From Actinomycetota bacterium (GTDB lineage: Bacteria; Actinomycetota; Thermoleophilia; UBA2241): 17,880 nt of DNA. Shown here piece by piece: positions 7,444 to 15,276 of this stretch. Where the stretch lies: positions 1 through 17,880 of the forward strand of contig JAAYBE010000017.1 in the NCBI GenBank assembly GCA_012719015.1. Reading direction: 5' to 3'. The number at the start of each line of letters is the position of its first letter. The stretch's first letter is position 1. A program made the position numbers and the translations under genes. Below the pieces are notes generated by a model. It saw only the letters and a list, made by a program, of their open reading frames with translations. It ran no database searches and was not told the DNA's origin.

Positions 7444-7449
7444 TACAGT
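7444..7449 (+). promoter_or_regulatory. Candidate -10 box (TACAGT) of the DUF218 gene
   Basis: TACAGT is followed by 7 bases and the ATG at 7457, the same arrangement as at 683 and 647. An in-frame GTG at 7448 overlaps this box and so is an unlikely start. No Shine-Dalgarno sequence is visible. Confidence 0.5.
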
Positions 7450-7456
7450 GCGGACG

Positions 7457-8476
7457 ATGCGCACGGACCCCGGTGTCGATCGCTCGTCGCCGGGGCGTGG
7501 CTGGGCGGTCGCCGCGGTCGCCCGCGGCTGCGCCCTGTTCATCGGCGGCTTCACGCTCGCCGGTGTCGTCGGCACGCTGCGCCGCCCTCACGCCGACCTC
7601 ACCGTCTGGTGGGTCGCCGTCCCCGTCGTCGGTCGTGCGCTCGAGGCCGTTCTGCTCGTGTTCGTGGCCGCGGCCCTGCTCGGCTACGCGCTCGCCCCGC
7701 GGATGGGGCCCTGGCGCCGCGGGGTCACCGTCGGGCTCGTCCTGGCCTTCGCCGCCGTCACCGTCTGGAACGGCGTCGACTTCTACCTCGCCTGGCGCGA
7801 CGGGCAGCTCCATCCCGGCGTGCCCGTCCCGCTGTCGTTCGTCGTCGCCGCGGCGCTCGGGTTCGTCGCCTGGGCCGCGCTCCGTCCTCCGCCGCGCCGT
7901 CTCCCCGCGGCGGTCGTCCTCGTGGTGACCGCCGCCGTCTGCGTACTGGTCTTCCCCCTCGCGCAGGTGCTCTTCTTCGGCCGCTCCGACTACCGGCGTC
8001 CGGCCGACGCCGTGGTCGTCTTCGGCGCCCAGGTGCACGAGGACGGCCGTCCCTCCACGTCCCTCAAGGACCGCATGGCCACGGCGGTCGAACTCCACCA
8101 GCAGGGCCTGGCCCGGTACGTGGTCGTCTCGGGGGCGGTGGGCGACAGCGGCTACGACGAGGCCGAGGTGATGCGCGACATGGCCGTGGCGGCGGGCGTG
8201 CCGGCGGAGCGCATCGTGGTGGACTCAGCCGGGGTGAACACCGACGCGACGGTGGCCGACACGGCGCCCATCTTCGACGAGCGCGGCTGGACACGTGTCC
8301 TCGCCGTGAGCCAGTTCTACCATCTGCCGCGCGTCAAGCTGGCGTATCAGCGCGCCGGCCGTGAGGTCCTGACGGTGCCGGCCGGCACGTCGAGCCCGAT
8401 CCCGCAGACGCCCACGCTCGTGGCCCGCGAGATCCCGGCGTTCTGGCTCTACTACCTGCGCGCCGTCTTCCGCTGA
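7457..8476 (+). CDS. Membrane protein with C-terminal DUF218 (SanA/YdcF-like) domain
   Basis: 339 residues. The N-terminal half has about five hydrophobic spans (roughly 15-41, 50-80, 88-112, 124-142 and 149-174). The second half is a DUF218 domain: ADAVVVFGAQVHEDGRPS (183-200), SLKDRMATAVEL, YVVVSGAVGDSGYDEAEVMRD (split around 221-241), the conserved stretch GVNTDATVADT (259-269), and SQFYHLPRVKLAYQRAG (285-301). SanA of E. coli is linked to envelope barrier function and vancomycin sensitivity, and YdcF binds S-adenosylmethionine; the reaction is not established for most relatives. The domain probably lies outside the membrane, but topology is inferred only. The gene stands alone after a probable leaderless promoter and converges with the gene at 8538. 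An alternative GTG start at 7448 would add three residues. Confidence 0.82.
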   Translation: MRTDPGVDRSSPGRGWAVAAVARGCALFIGGFTLAGVVGTLRRPHADLTVWWVAVPVVGRALEAVLLVFVAAALLGYALAPRMGPWRRGVTVGLVLAFAAVTVWNGVDFYLAWRDGQLHPGVPVPLSFVVAAALGFVAWAALRPPPRRLPAAVVLVVTAAVCVLVFPLAQVLFFGRSDYRRPADAVVVFGAQVHEDGRPSTSLKDRMATAVELHQQGLARYVVVSGAVGDSGYDEAEVMRDMAVAAGVPAERIVVDSAGVNTDATVADTAPIFDERGWTRVLAVSQFYHLPRVKLAYQRAGREVLTVPAGTSSPIPQTPTLVAREIPAFWLYYLRAVFR

Positions 8477-8480
8477 CGCC

Positions 8481-8514
8481 CCGTCGCGTCCGGACGCTCA
8501 CCGGTCCGGGACGG
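8481..8514. terminator. Possible bidirectional hairpin between convergent genes
   Basis: CCGTC (8481-8485) and CCGGAC (8490-8495) pair with GTCCGG (8504-8509) and GACGG (8510-8514), leaving a 4-base bulge and an 8-base loop. It lies between two convergent stop codons. There is no T tract on either side, so terminator function is uncertain. Confidence 0.3.
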
Positions 8515-8537
8515 TGGCGGTGGCCCCGCGGCGCGGA

Positions 8538-9182
8538 TCATCTGGCCAGCTCCCAGGTGGCGGAACGAGGCTGAGAGCCCGACACGGGCGTGCAGACGAA
8601 GCGGACCGGCTTCGGGGCGCCGACGGAGAACGCCAGGGTCGTCTTGACCGTCTGCCCCGGAGGGACGGCGGCGCCGAGCAGCCCACGTCCCTTGAGCAGG
8701 GCCACGGCGCCGGACTCGTCCTCGGAGATCAGGAGGAAAGACTCGGCCGTCTTGAACGGGAGGCGGACCGGCGCGGAACCCTCCGTACCCTCCGGCGTGA
8801 CGCTCAGCGTGAGGGTGACGAGGCGCTCGCCGGGGCGTGCCGCGACGCCGGCAGGCGCCTCGCCGGGGTCCGCGAAGTCGCTCGCGGTGACCCGGACCAC
8901 GGCACCCTGGGGTGTCTGGAAGCGCACCGTGTCGCCGATGCCGACCAGGGGCGGCAGGCTGGCGACCGGCTTCGGCGACTGCGTCGCCTCGGCCGTGGGC
9001 GCCGCGGCCTGTCCTTCGGCGGGCGGGGTCGTGGAAGCCTGCTCCGGAGACCCGCCGCCGCAGGCGCAGGCGCGGACGAGCAGCCCGATGCCGACGACCA
9101 GCGCCACGAGCAGCGCGATCGCGACGGCGAGGCGGATGTGTCCCTTGCGCCGGCGTCTGCGGCGCGCTTCGGCCCTGTCCAC
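8538..9182 (-). CDS. Membrane-anchored secreted protein with C-terminal beta-rich domain, function unknown
   Basis: 214 residues from a GTG at 9182. A very basic N terminus with six consecutive arginines (residues 8-13 or so, then Lys-Gly-His) is followed by one hydrophobic helix (about 17-37) ending in ACACGGG. A linker rich in Ala, Thr and Pro (about 45-75) follows, then a domain of alternating strands with GERLVTLTLSVTPEG and FKTAESFLLISEDE. This layout resembles DUF4352-type extracellular immunoglobulin-like proteins, but I do not recognise the family with certainty. The cysteines after the helix do not form a good lipobox. AGGAG lies four bases before the GTG; an in-frame GTG at 9194 would add VRSA. 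A TACAAT box at 9214-9209 is a likely promoter. It lies just after the terminator of the large operon. Confidence 0.65.
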   Translation of the reverse strand: MDRAEARRRRRRKGHIRLAVAIALLVALVVGIGLLVRACACGGGSPEQASTTPPAEGQAAAPTAEATQSPKPVASLPPLVGIGDTVRFQTPQGAVVRVTASDFADPGEAPAGVAARPGERLVTLTLSVTPEGTEGSAPVRLPFKTAESFLLISEDESGAVALLKGRGLLGAAVPPGQTVKTTLAFSVGAPKPVRFVCTPVSGSQPRSATWELAR

Positions 9183-9208
9183 GGCGCTCCTCACGGTCGG
9201 GTGCCGCG

Positions 9209-9214
9209 ATTGTA
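9209..9214 (-). promoter_or_regulatory. Candidate -10 box (TACAAT) of the gene at 8538-9182
   Basis: TACAAT on the minus strand lies 26 bases before the GTG at 9182, leaving room for a short leader with the AGGAG ribosome-binding site. It follows directly after the terminator hairpin of the upstream operon. No good -35 box is visible. Confidence 0.45.
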
Positions 9215-9230
9215 CCGTGTGCGGAGGCAC

Positions 9231-9262
9231 GAAAGGGGCGGGCCCTCGGGCCCGCCCCTTTC
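9231..9262 (-). terminator. Terminator hairpin of the large oxidoreductase operon
   Basis: Bases 9231-9262 form an almost perfect inverted repeat of two 15-base arms, practically a stem of about 14 bp with a four-base loop, beginning 27 bases after the TAG of the fusion gene. The 3' arm on the minus strand ends CCCCTTTC, a weak T run. It separates the operon from the next gene on the same strand. Confidence 0.75.
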
Positions 9263-9289
9263 GCCGTCCGGCTGGTAGCCGCCCCCAGT

Positions 9290-12200
9290 CTACCGCAACA
9301 GGCAGCCGCTGGACTGGAGGTACTCCTGCCAGTCGGCTTCGCTGGGCTCGCCACAGCGGCGGAGCAGCTTGTCCCATTCGCTGTCCACCCAGGCCTCGAG
9401 GTCGAGCAGCGTCTCCTCGTTGCCGGGCTTGAAGAGGTGGGCGAAGCGTCCCTGCTTCTTGAGCCAGGGGATGAGCGGCCGCTTGTAGCTCGGCCGGTAG
9501 GTCAGGCGGTACTCGCCGTCCTCGACCTCGAACAGGGGCCAGTAACCGGTGTTGACGGCCTCGCGCGCCAGGTCGATGGTCTCGGCGCCGTCGGAGCGCC
9601 AGCCGCGGGGGCACGGCGCCAGGATGTTGAGGAACGTGGGCCCGGGCGTGGCCAGGGCTTTGGCCGCCTTGCGCACGAGGTCGCGCGGGTCGTGCGGCGA
9701 CGCCTGGGCCACGTACTGCAGGCCGTGGGCGATCATGATCGCGGTGAGGTTCTTGCGGTTCTGCAACTTGCCCGCCTGCTCCTTGCCCACCGGGCTGGTG
9801 GTCGTCCAGGCGCCCACCGGCGTGGCCCCGGAGCGCTGGAAGCCGGTGTTCATGTAGGCGCCGTTGTCGTAGCACACGTAGAGCATCTGGTGGCCGCGCT
9901 CCATGGCGCCCGAGAGCGACTGCAGGCCGATGTCGTAGGTGCCGCCGTCGCCGCCGAAGGCGATGAACTTGACGTTCTCCTCGATGAGGCCCTTCTTCTT
10001 GAGGGCGCGGAAGGCGGTCTCCACGCCGGAGAGGGTCGCCGCGGCGTTCTCGAAGGCGGTGTGGATGTAGCTGCCCTTCCACGAGGTGTACGGGTAGATG
10101 GTGGTGCTGACCTCGAGACAGCCGGTGGCGGCGGAGACCACCACCGGGTCGTCGGTGCCCATCAGCACCTGGCGGGCGACGATCGGAGCGCCGCAGCCGG
10201 CGCACATGCGGTGGCCGCCGGCGAGCTCCGAGCCTTTCATGACCAGCTGGTGCCACTTGGCGCGCGCATCCTCGAAGTGGTTGGTGTCCTTGAGCGCGTC
10301 CACCGGACACACGTCCACGCACTCGTGACACATGATGCAGCGGCTCTCGTCGATCTTGAACGAGGCGAGCTCGCGCTGGTTGAAGGTCAGCGCCCCGGTG
10401 GGGCACGCCGTGACGCAGCGCCCGCAGCTGATGCAGTCGGCCAGCTGCAGGGCGTCGCCGTACGGCGTGTCCACGTTCATCATGAAGCCCCGGCCGGTGA
10501 AGTCGTAGCAGGCCGGGCCGGCCACGTCGCGGCACACGCGCACGCACTTGCCGCAGGCGATGCAACGGTTCATGTCGCGGCGGATGAACGGATGCTCGTA
10601 CTGGGGCTCGACCTGGCGGACGAGGTTGCCCTTCACCACCAGGTCGTTGGCGGTCACGTCGTACTCCACGCCCAGCCTCTGCAGGTCGCAGGCGCCGTTG
10701 CTGGGGCACTCGCACTGCAGGCAGCGCTGGGCCTCGGCGCGGGCGGCGGCGAGGCTGTAGCCCTTCTCGACCTCGAGGTCGACGGCCGTGAGACGTCGTT
10801 GTCGGCCGACCTTGGGCATGGTGGCGCGAGGGGCCGGCTCGGCGCTCGCGCCCATCTTGAGCCACACCGGACTGCGCTCGGCGAGGCGTGCGCCGAGCGC
10901 GCCGAGCTGGTCCTCGTCGCGCAGCTGGGCGAGGTACGGCAGGCTGTCGAACACGACCAGCCGGTCCTCCAGCTCCTCGAGGTCCTCGCCGCGCAGCCAG
11001 GCGTCCACCGCCAGGGCCGTGCGCTTGCCGCCGGCCACCGCATGGATGACCGATTGCGAGCCGGTCACGGCGTCGCCGGCCGCGAACACGCCCTCCTCCG
11101 GGGTGCGGCCGGTGTAGTAGTTGCCGAGGAGCCGCGAGTCGGCCAGCGGCAGGTACTCGGCGCTGTCGCCGAGGCGCGGAGAGAAGCCGGTGGCCATCAC
11201 GACGGTGGTCGCGGCGAGCTCGAAGCGCGATCCGCGGACCTCCTTGCGGCGACCCTTCTCACGCACGACCCGCACGCACTCCACGCCGCGGGCCTTGCCG
11301 CCCGCGCCGTTGATCCTCTTGGCGAGCGTGCCGAACTCGAACTTGACGCCCTCCTCGCGGGCGGCGGCGAGGTCACGGGCGCCGGCCGGGAGGTCGTCGG
11401 CCTCGTGCGGGGCGATGACCACGACGTCCTTCGCCCCCTTGCGCCGTGCGGTGCGCGCGACGTCGAGGGCGGTGATGCCGTCGCCGATCACGGCGACCTT
11501 CTGGGTGAACTTGACGGCGCGACCCTCGCGCACCCGCTTGAGCAGCTCGCGCCCGTTGACGGCGGCCTCGTCCCCGGGCAGCACGCGGCGCGGCTCCTCC
11601 CAGGTGCCGACGCTGATGATCACCGCGTCGAACCCGGCATCGAGCAGGCCGTCGGGGTCGACCTCGTAACCGAGCTCGGACTCACCGACGAAACGCACCC
11701 CGGCCTCCCACAGCGGGGCGAGCTCCTTCTCCACGACCTTCGCCGGGAGGCGGAACTCGGGGATGCCGTAACGGAGCGTGCCGCCGGGCTCCGCGTTGGC
11801 GTCGTAGAGGGTGACCTCGTGGCCGCTCTGGGTCAGGAACCAGGCGGCGGTCAGGCCGGCCGGGCCGGCGCCGATGACCGCCACCCGGCGACCGGTCGGC
11901 ACGCCCGGCACCAGCAGCGTGTCGCTGTGGTCGGCGGCCGCCCGGTGCAGGGCGCAGATGGCGATCGGCTCGTCGACGTCGCCACGGCGGCACACCGGCT
12001 CGCAGTAGCGCGGGCACACACGGCCGAGGATGCCGGGGAAGGGCAGCTCCTCCCGTACGATGGCGGCGGCGCCGGCGGCGTCGCCGGCGGCGAGAGCCGC
12101 CATGTACGCCGGCACGTCGATGTGCGTGGGGCAGGCATGTGAGCACGGTGCCTCGCAGTAGGCGTTGTGGTCGGAGAGGTACATCTTGAGGTAGCTCTCC

Positions 12201-12469
12201 CGCCGCGCGCGCACCCGTTTCGTATCGGTCTTGGCGACCATGCCGTCCCGGACCCACGTGGTGCAGGCCGCCTGGAGCTTGTCGACCCCTTCGATCTCGA
12301 CCAGGCAGAGACGACAGGCGCCCCACGCGGCCATGTCCTCCTGGTGGCAGAGGGCGGGGATGTCGATGCCCTCACGGCGCGCCACGTCGAGCACTGTCTC
12401 GCCCTCGCGGGCCGTGACCTGACGGCCGTCGACGGTGAGCTGCACGGCGGCCCTGGTGCGCGGGCTCAT
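9290..12469 (-). CDS. porB: Multidomain fusion: 2Fe-2S / GltD-like FAD-NAD(P) oxidoreductase / ferredoxin domains / PorB (pyruvate oxidoreductase beta subunit)
   Basis: 1059 residues. (1) NuoG/HydA-like 2Fe-2S domain, Cys41-x10-Cys52-x2-Cys55-x13-Cys69. (2) GltD/NfnB/dihydropyrimidine-dehydrogenase-type cluster region, Cys105, 109, 113 and Cys152, 156, 160. (3) FAD site VAVIGAGPAGLTAAWFL (196-212), NAD(P) site VAVIGDGITALDVA (325-338) and the closing FAD motif GVFAAGDAVTGSQSVIHAV (460-478). (4) CLQCECPSNGACDLQ (583-597), like the NuoG cluster loop. (5) Three CxxCxxCxxxC motifs beginning at Cys636, 679 and 711. (6) PorB: CAGCG (756-760), Cys784, thiamine-diphosphate site GGDGGTYDIG (839-848) and YDNGAYMNTGFQRSGATP (867-884). 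PorB alone is about 300 residues. Its thiamine half-site would pair with PorA. The ATG overlaps the previous stop (ATGA) after a GGGAGG site; the upstream open frame to 12691 belongs to another gene. The last gene of the operon. Pyruvate is the likely substrate from the PorB signature. Confidence 0.93.
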   Translation of the reverse strand: MSPRTRAAVQLTVDGRQVTAREGETVLDVARREGIDIPALCHQEDMAAWGACRLCLVEIEGVDKLQAACTTWVRDGMVAKTDTKRVRARRESYLKMYLSDHNAYCEAPCSHACPTHIDVPAYMAALAAGDAAGAAAIVREELPFPGILGRVCPRYCEPVCRRGDVDEPIAICALHRAAADHSDTLLVPGVPTGRRVAVIGAGPAGLTAAWFLTQSGHEVTLYDANAEPGGTLRYGIPEFRLPAKVVEKELAPLWEAGVRFVGESELGYEVDPDGLLDAGFDAVIISVGTWEEPRRVLPGDEAAVNGRELLKRVREGRAVKFTQKVAVIGDGITALDVARTARRKGAKDVVVIAPHEADDLPAGARDLAAAREEGVKFEFGTLAKRINGAGGKARGVECVRVVREKGRRKEVRGSRFELAATTVVMATGFSPRLGDSAEYLPLADSRLLGNYYTGRTPEEGVFAAGDAVTGSQSVIHAVAGGKRTALAVDAWLRGEDLEELEDRLVVFDSLPYLAQLRDEDQLGALGARLAERSPVWLKMGASAEPAPRATMPKVGRQRRLTAVDLEVEKGYSLAAARAEAQRCLQCECPSNGACDLQRLGVEYDVTANDLVVKGNLVRQVEPQYEHPFIRRDMNRCIACGKCVRVCRDVAGPACYDFTGRGFMMNVDTPYGDALQLADCISCGRCVTACPTGALTFNQRELASFKIDESRCIMCHECVDVCPVDALKDTNHFEDARAKWHQLVMKGSELAGGHRMCAGCGAPIVARQVLMGTDDPVVVSAATGCLEVSTTIYPYTSWKGSYIHTAFENAAATLSGVETAFRALKKKGLIEENVKFIAFGGDGGTYDIGLQSLSGAMERGHQMLYVCYDNGAYMNTGFQRSGATPVGAWTTTSPVGKEQAGKLQNRKNLTAIMIAHGLQYVAQASPHDPRDLVRKAAKALATPGPTFLNILAPCPRGWRSDGAETIDLAREAVNTGYWPLFEVEDGEYRLTYRPSYKRPLIPWLKKQGRFAHLFKPGNEETLLDLEAWVDSEWDKLLRRCGEPSEADWQEYLQSSGCLLR

Positions 12470-14445
12470 CGTTGCCTCCCTTCGGCCAGCGCCGGTCGCG
12501 CATCGACGACGGGGATGGCGTCGAACTTGCACACCTGCCGGCAGGTGTCGCACTTGATGCAGAGCTTCTGGTCGATCACGTGCGCCTGCTTGCGCTCGCC
12601 GCTGATCGCGTCCGTCGGGCAGGCCGCGAAGCAGACGTGGCAGCCGGTGCAGGCGTCCGGGTCGATGGTGTACTGGATGAGCGGGCGGCACACCCTGGCC
12701 GGGCAGCGATGCTCGACGATGTGCGCCTCGATCTCGTCACGGAAGTAGCGGAGCGCGCTGAGCACGGGGTTGGGCGCGCTGCCGCCGAGCTGGCAGAGCG
12801 AGCCCTCGATGATGTCCTCGCTCAGCGTCTCGAGGCGCTCGAGGTCGTCGAGCGTGCCCTCGCCGTCGCTGATGCGCTCGAGGATCTCGAGCAGGCGCTG
12901 GCTGCCGATCCTGCAGGGCACGCACTTGCCGCAGCTCTCCTCGGCGGTGAACTTGAGGAAGAACTTGACGAAGTCGACCATGCAGGTGGTGTCGTCGACG
13001 ACCACCATGCCGCCGGAGCCCATCATGGAGCCGGCGGCCATGAGGCTCTCGAAGTCGATGGGGTCGTCGAGCAGCGCGGCGGGCAGGCAGCCGCCGGACG
13101 GCCCGCCGAGCTGCACGGCCTTGAACTCGCGGCCGGGCAGCATGCCGCCGCCGATGTCGAAGATGACGTGGCGGAGCGTCGCCCCCATGGGGACCTCGAT
13201 GAGGCCGCCGTTCACGACCTTGCCGGTGAGGCTGAAGATCTTGGTGCCTTTGCTGGTGGCGGTGCCGCGCGCGGCGAACGCCTCGGCGCCGTGGTTGACG
13301 ATCCACGGGACGTTGGCGTAGGTCTCGACGTTGTTCAGGTTGGTCGGCTGTCCCCAGAGGCCCTGGGCGACGGTGCGGATGTGCTTGCCGCGCGGCATGC
13401 CGCGGTGCCCCTCGATGGAGGCGGTCAGCGCCGTCGACTCGCCGCAGACGAACGCGCCGGCGCCCTGGTTGATGCGGATGTCGAAGCTGAAGCCGCTGCC
13501 GAGGATGTCCTCGCCGAGCAGGCCGCGTTCGCGCGCCTGCGTGAGTGCCGCGCGCAGGCGCTGTACCGCGAACGGGTACTCGTGACGCACGTACACGTAC
13601 CCCTCCACGGGTCCGCTCTGGGCGCCGATCGCGAAGGCGGCGATGGTCATGCCCTCGATCACGCTGTGCGGGTTGCCCTCGAGCACCGAGCGGTCCATGA
13701 ACGCGCCCGGGTCACCCTCGTCGGCGTTACAGATGATGTAGTGCACGTCGCCGGGGTTGCCGCGGCAGAAGCGCCACTTGCGGCCGGCGGGGAAGCCGGC
13801 GCCGCCGCGGCCGCGGAGGCCGGCGGCCTCGACCTCGTCGATGACCGCCATGGGATCGTCGTCCTCGAGCACCCTGGCCAGTGCCGCGTAGCCGCCGTGG
13901 GCGAGGTAGTCGTCGATGGAGTAGGGGTCGATCTTGCCGTTCAGCGCCAGGACGACGCGCTCCTGGAGCTTGTAGAAGGGGATCTCGGCCTCATGGGCGA
14001 CGGGCTCCCCGGTGGCCGGGTCCTTGTAGAGCAGCCGCTCGACGATGCCGTCGCTCACGACGCTCGTGGCGATGATCTCGTCCACGTCCTTGGGTGTGAG
14101 GCGTGGGTAGAACAGGCCCTGCGGGCGGACCACCACGATGGGTCCCTCCTCGCAGAAGCCGTGGCAGCCGGTCTCGACCACGGCGACCTTGTCGGTCAGG
14201 CCGCGGTCGGCCAGCGCCTTGTCGATCGCCGTGCGCAGGGCCGCCCGGCCCGACGCGTGACACGCGGTCCCGGCGCAGACGCGGATCTCGGCCTTGCCGT
14301 CGTCGGCGATGTAGGCGCCGGCGTCGAACGCCGCCTTGAAGGCCCTCCGGATCCTGCCGGCGCGCCTGGTGCGCGAGGCGTCGCCGGAGCGCCGGGCGGC
14401 GCCTGCGTCGGCCGGTTCACGGCCGTTGGTGCGACGGGCGCTCAT
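12466..14445 (-). CDS. NADH-binding flavoprotein subunit, NuoF/HydB/HndC-like
   Basis: 659 residues. After about 50 basic residues comes a thioredoxin-like 2Fe-2S domain (Cys57, Cys62, Cys94, Cys98). Then the NuoF core: the FMN/NAD glycine-rich stretch GLRGRGGAGFPAGRKW (209-224), EGDPGAFMDR (243-252), GAGAFVCGESTAL (328-340), and the 4Fe-4S ligands ESCGKCVPC (504-511) with Cys551. CPARVC (581-586) precedes two C-terminal ferredoxin motifs starting at Cys599 and Cys629. This domain order, with CPAxxC and the terminal ferredoxins, is that of HydB/HndC of bifurcating or NAD(P)-linked hydrogenases rather than plain complex I NuoF. It should bind FMN and NAD(H) and pass electrons to the clusters of its partners. 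Its ATG overlaps the preceding stop by ATGA, with GGAGG 7 bases upstream, and its own stop overlaps the next ATG. Confidence 0.93.
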   Translation of the reverse strand: MSARRTNGREPADAGAARRSGDASRTRRAGRIRRAFKAAFDAGAYIADDGKAEIRVCAGTACHASGRAALRTAIDKALADRGLTDKVAVVETGCHGFCEEGPIVVVRPQGLFYPRLTPKDVDEIIATSVVSDGIVERLLYKDPATGEPVAHEAEIPFYKLQERVVLALNGKIDPYSIDDYLAHGGYAALARVLEDDDPMAVIDEVEAAGLRGRGGAGFPAGRKWRFCRGNPGDVHYIICNADEGDPGAFMDRSVLEGNPHSVIEGMTIAAFAIGAQSGPVEGYVYVRHEYPFAVQRLRAALTQARERGLLGEDILGSGFSFDIRINQGAGAFVCGESTALTASIEGHRGMPRGKHIRTVAQGLWGQPTNLNNVETYANVPWIVNHGAEAFAARGTATSKGTKIFSLTGKVVNGGLIEVPMGATLRHVIFDIGGGMLPGREFKAVQLGGPSGGCLPAALLDDPIDFESLMAAGSMMGSGGMVVVDDTTCMVDFVKFFLKFTAEESCGKCVPCRIGSQRLLEILERISDGEGTLDDLERLETLSEDIIEGSLCQLGGSAPNPVLSALRYFRDEIEAHIVEHRCPARVCRPLIQYTIDPDACTGCHVCFAACPTDAISGERKQAHVIDQKLCIKCDTCRQVCKFDAIPVVDARPALAEGRQR

Positions 14446-15266
14446 GCCGGCACCTCCGCCTTGCGGAGTCGGCGCACGAGCCTGCGCGCCTCGTTGGGTC
14501 CCACCCGGCCGATGGTCTCGTCGTCGCCGAGCCGTACCACCGGGGCCAGCGCGCACGAGCCGACGCAGTTGACGGTCTGGAGCGTGAAGAGCCCGTCGGG
14601 GGTGGTGCCGCCGACCGGGATCTCGAGCTCCTGGCTGAACGCCTCGACCACGAGCGGGGCGCCGGCCACGTGGCAGGCGGTGCCCATGCAGACGTCGATC
14701 ACGTGTTTACCGACGGGCACGAGGCGGAACTGGCCGTAGAAGCTGGCCACGCCGAACACGCGCGAGAGCGGCAGACCCATCTCCCCGGCGATGTTCTCGA
14801 GCGCGACCCTCGGCAGGTAGCCGTAGGCCTCCTGCGTGGAGTGCAGGGCCTGGACCAGGCCCGTGCCGGAGCGGATGCCCGCGACGACCGCGTCGAACTT
14901 CTTCATATCGATCTCGGGCACGAAGCCGGCGGGTTGTTCGCCGACCACGCAGGCCGAGTTGGCGCCGCAGGACTCACCCGGCAGGGTGGCCAACGCCGCG
15001 GCGCGCTCAGCCTCGAGGTCGAAGGGGAGCTCCTCGAACTCCGGGCAGTAGTCGATCTCGATGCAGTCCACGGGGCAGGTGCGCTCGCAGAGGGTGCAGG
15101 CGTAACACCTGTACGAGCCCCCCTTGTCCTTGACGAGGTCGAACAGACCCACGCCGCGCGGTTTGTCGAGGAGTTCGCGCCGCTCGAAGTCGATCCCCTT
15201 GAGGACCTCGTACAGAGCAGAGCCTCTGGGCTCGGTCGCGGTACCCCCGCGTGAGCGTCTCCGCAT
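14442..15266 (-). CDS. NuoE/HydC-like 2Fe-2S subunit with added N-terminal 4Fe-4S domain
   Basis: 274 residues. The C-terminal part (about 120-270) is a standard NuoE/HydC thioredoxin-like domain: STQEAYGYLP (143-152), VFGVASFYGQF (170-180) and 2Fe-2S ligands Cys193, Cys198, Cys234 and Cys238. The first 115 residues are extra. They hold CYACTLCERTCPVDC (54-68), a ferredoxin-type 4Fe-4S motif, and a second cysteine pair CGANSAC (100-106). NuoE is usually about 160 residues. In HydABC and complex I this subunit sits beside NuoF/HydB and supports the FMN site. The start at 15266 follows GAGGTGG at a good spacing, ten bases after the porA stop; the frame runs upstream into porA without meaning. 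Translationally coupled to the next gene by ATGA. Confidence 0.92.
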   Translation of the reverse strand: MRRRSRGGTATEPRGSALYEVLKGIDFERRELLDKPRGVGLFDLVKDKGGSYRCYACTLCERTCPVDCIEIDYCPEFEELPFDLEAERAAALATLPGESCGANSACVVGEQPAGFVPEIDMKKFDAVVAGIRSGTGLVQALHSTQEAYGYLPRVALENIAGEMGLPLSRVFGVASFYGQFRLVPVGKHVIDVCMGTACHVAGAPLVVEAFSQELEIPVGGTTPDGLFTLQTVNCVGSCALAPVVRLGDDETIGRVGPNEARRLVRRLRKAEVPA

Positions 15267-15276
15267 GCGTGCCACC

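Noticed and set aside
6323..8098. 591-codon minus-strand open frame
   Set aside because: Antisense to the NADP reductase and the DUF218 gene; composition typical of a GC shadow frame.
9025..9075. Lipobox in the small secreted protein (8538-9182)
   Set aside because: The residues before the cysteines (Val-Arg-Ala and Ala-Cys-Ala) do not fit the lipoprotein consensus, so I call it a membrane anchor.
9183..10865. Upstream extension of the frame of the gene at 8538-9182
   Set aside because: It crosses the terminator hairpin and overlaps the PorB fusion in another frame; the translated extension is low-complexity. Only the part from the GTG at 9182 looks real.
8912..12142. 1076-codon plus-strand open frame
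   Set aside because: It is antisense to the PorB fusion and the gene at 8538, has low-complexity Ala/Arg/Gly/His composition and no motif; a side effect of high GC.
9290..12469. Glutamate synthase small subunit
   Set aside because: The GltD-like domain is only part of a fusion with PorB, and no glutamate synthase large subunit lies nearby.
12472..14739. 755-codon plus-strand open frame
   Set aside because: Antisense to the HydB-like and HydC-like genes, whose motifs are unmistakable; its composition is biased and no family is recognisable.
9290..15266. Fragment of respiratory complex I (nuoEFG)
   Set aside because: No NuoG molybdopterin-like domain or membrane subunits are present, and the HydB-type extra domains and POR genes point elsewhere.
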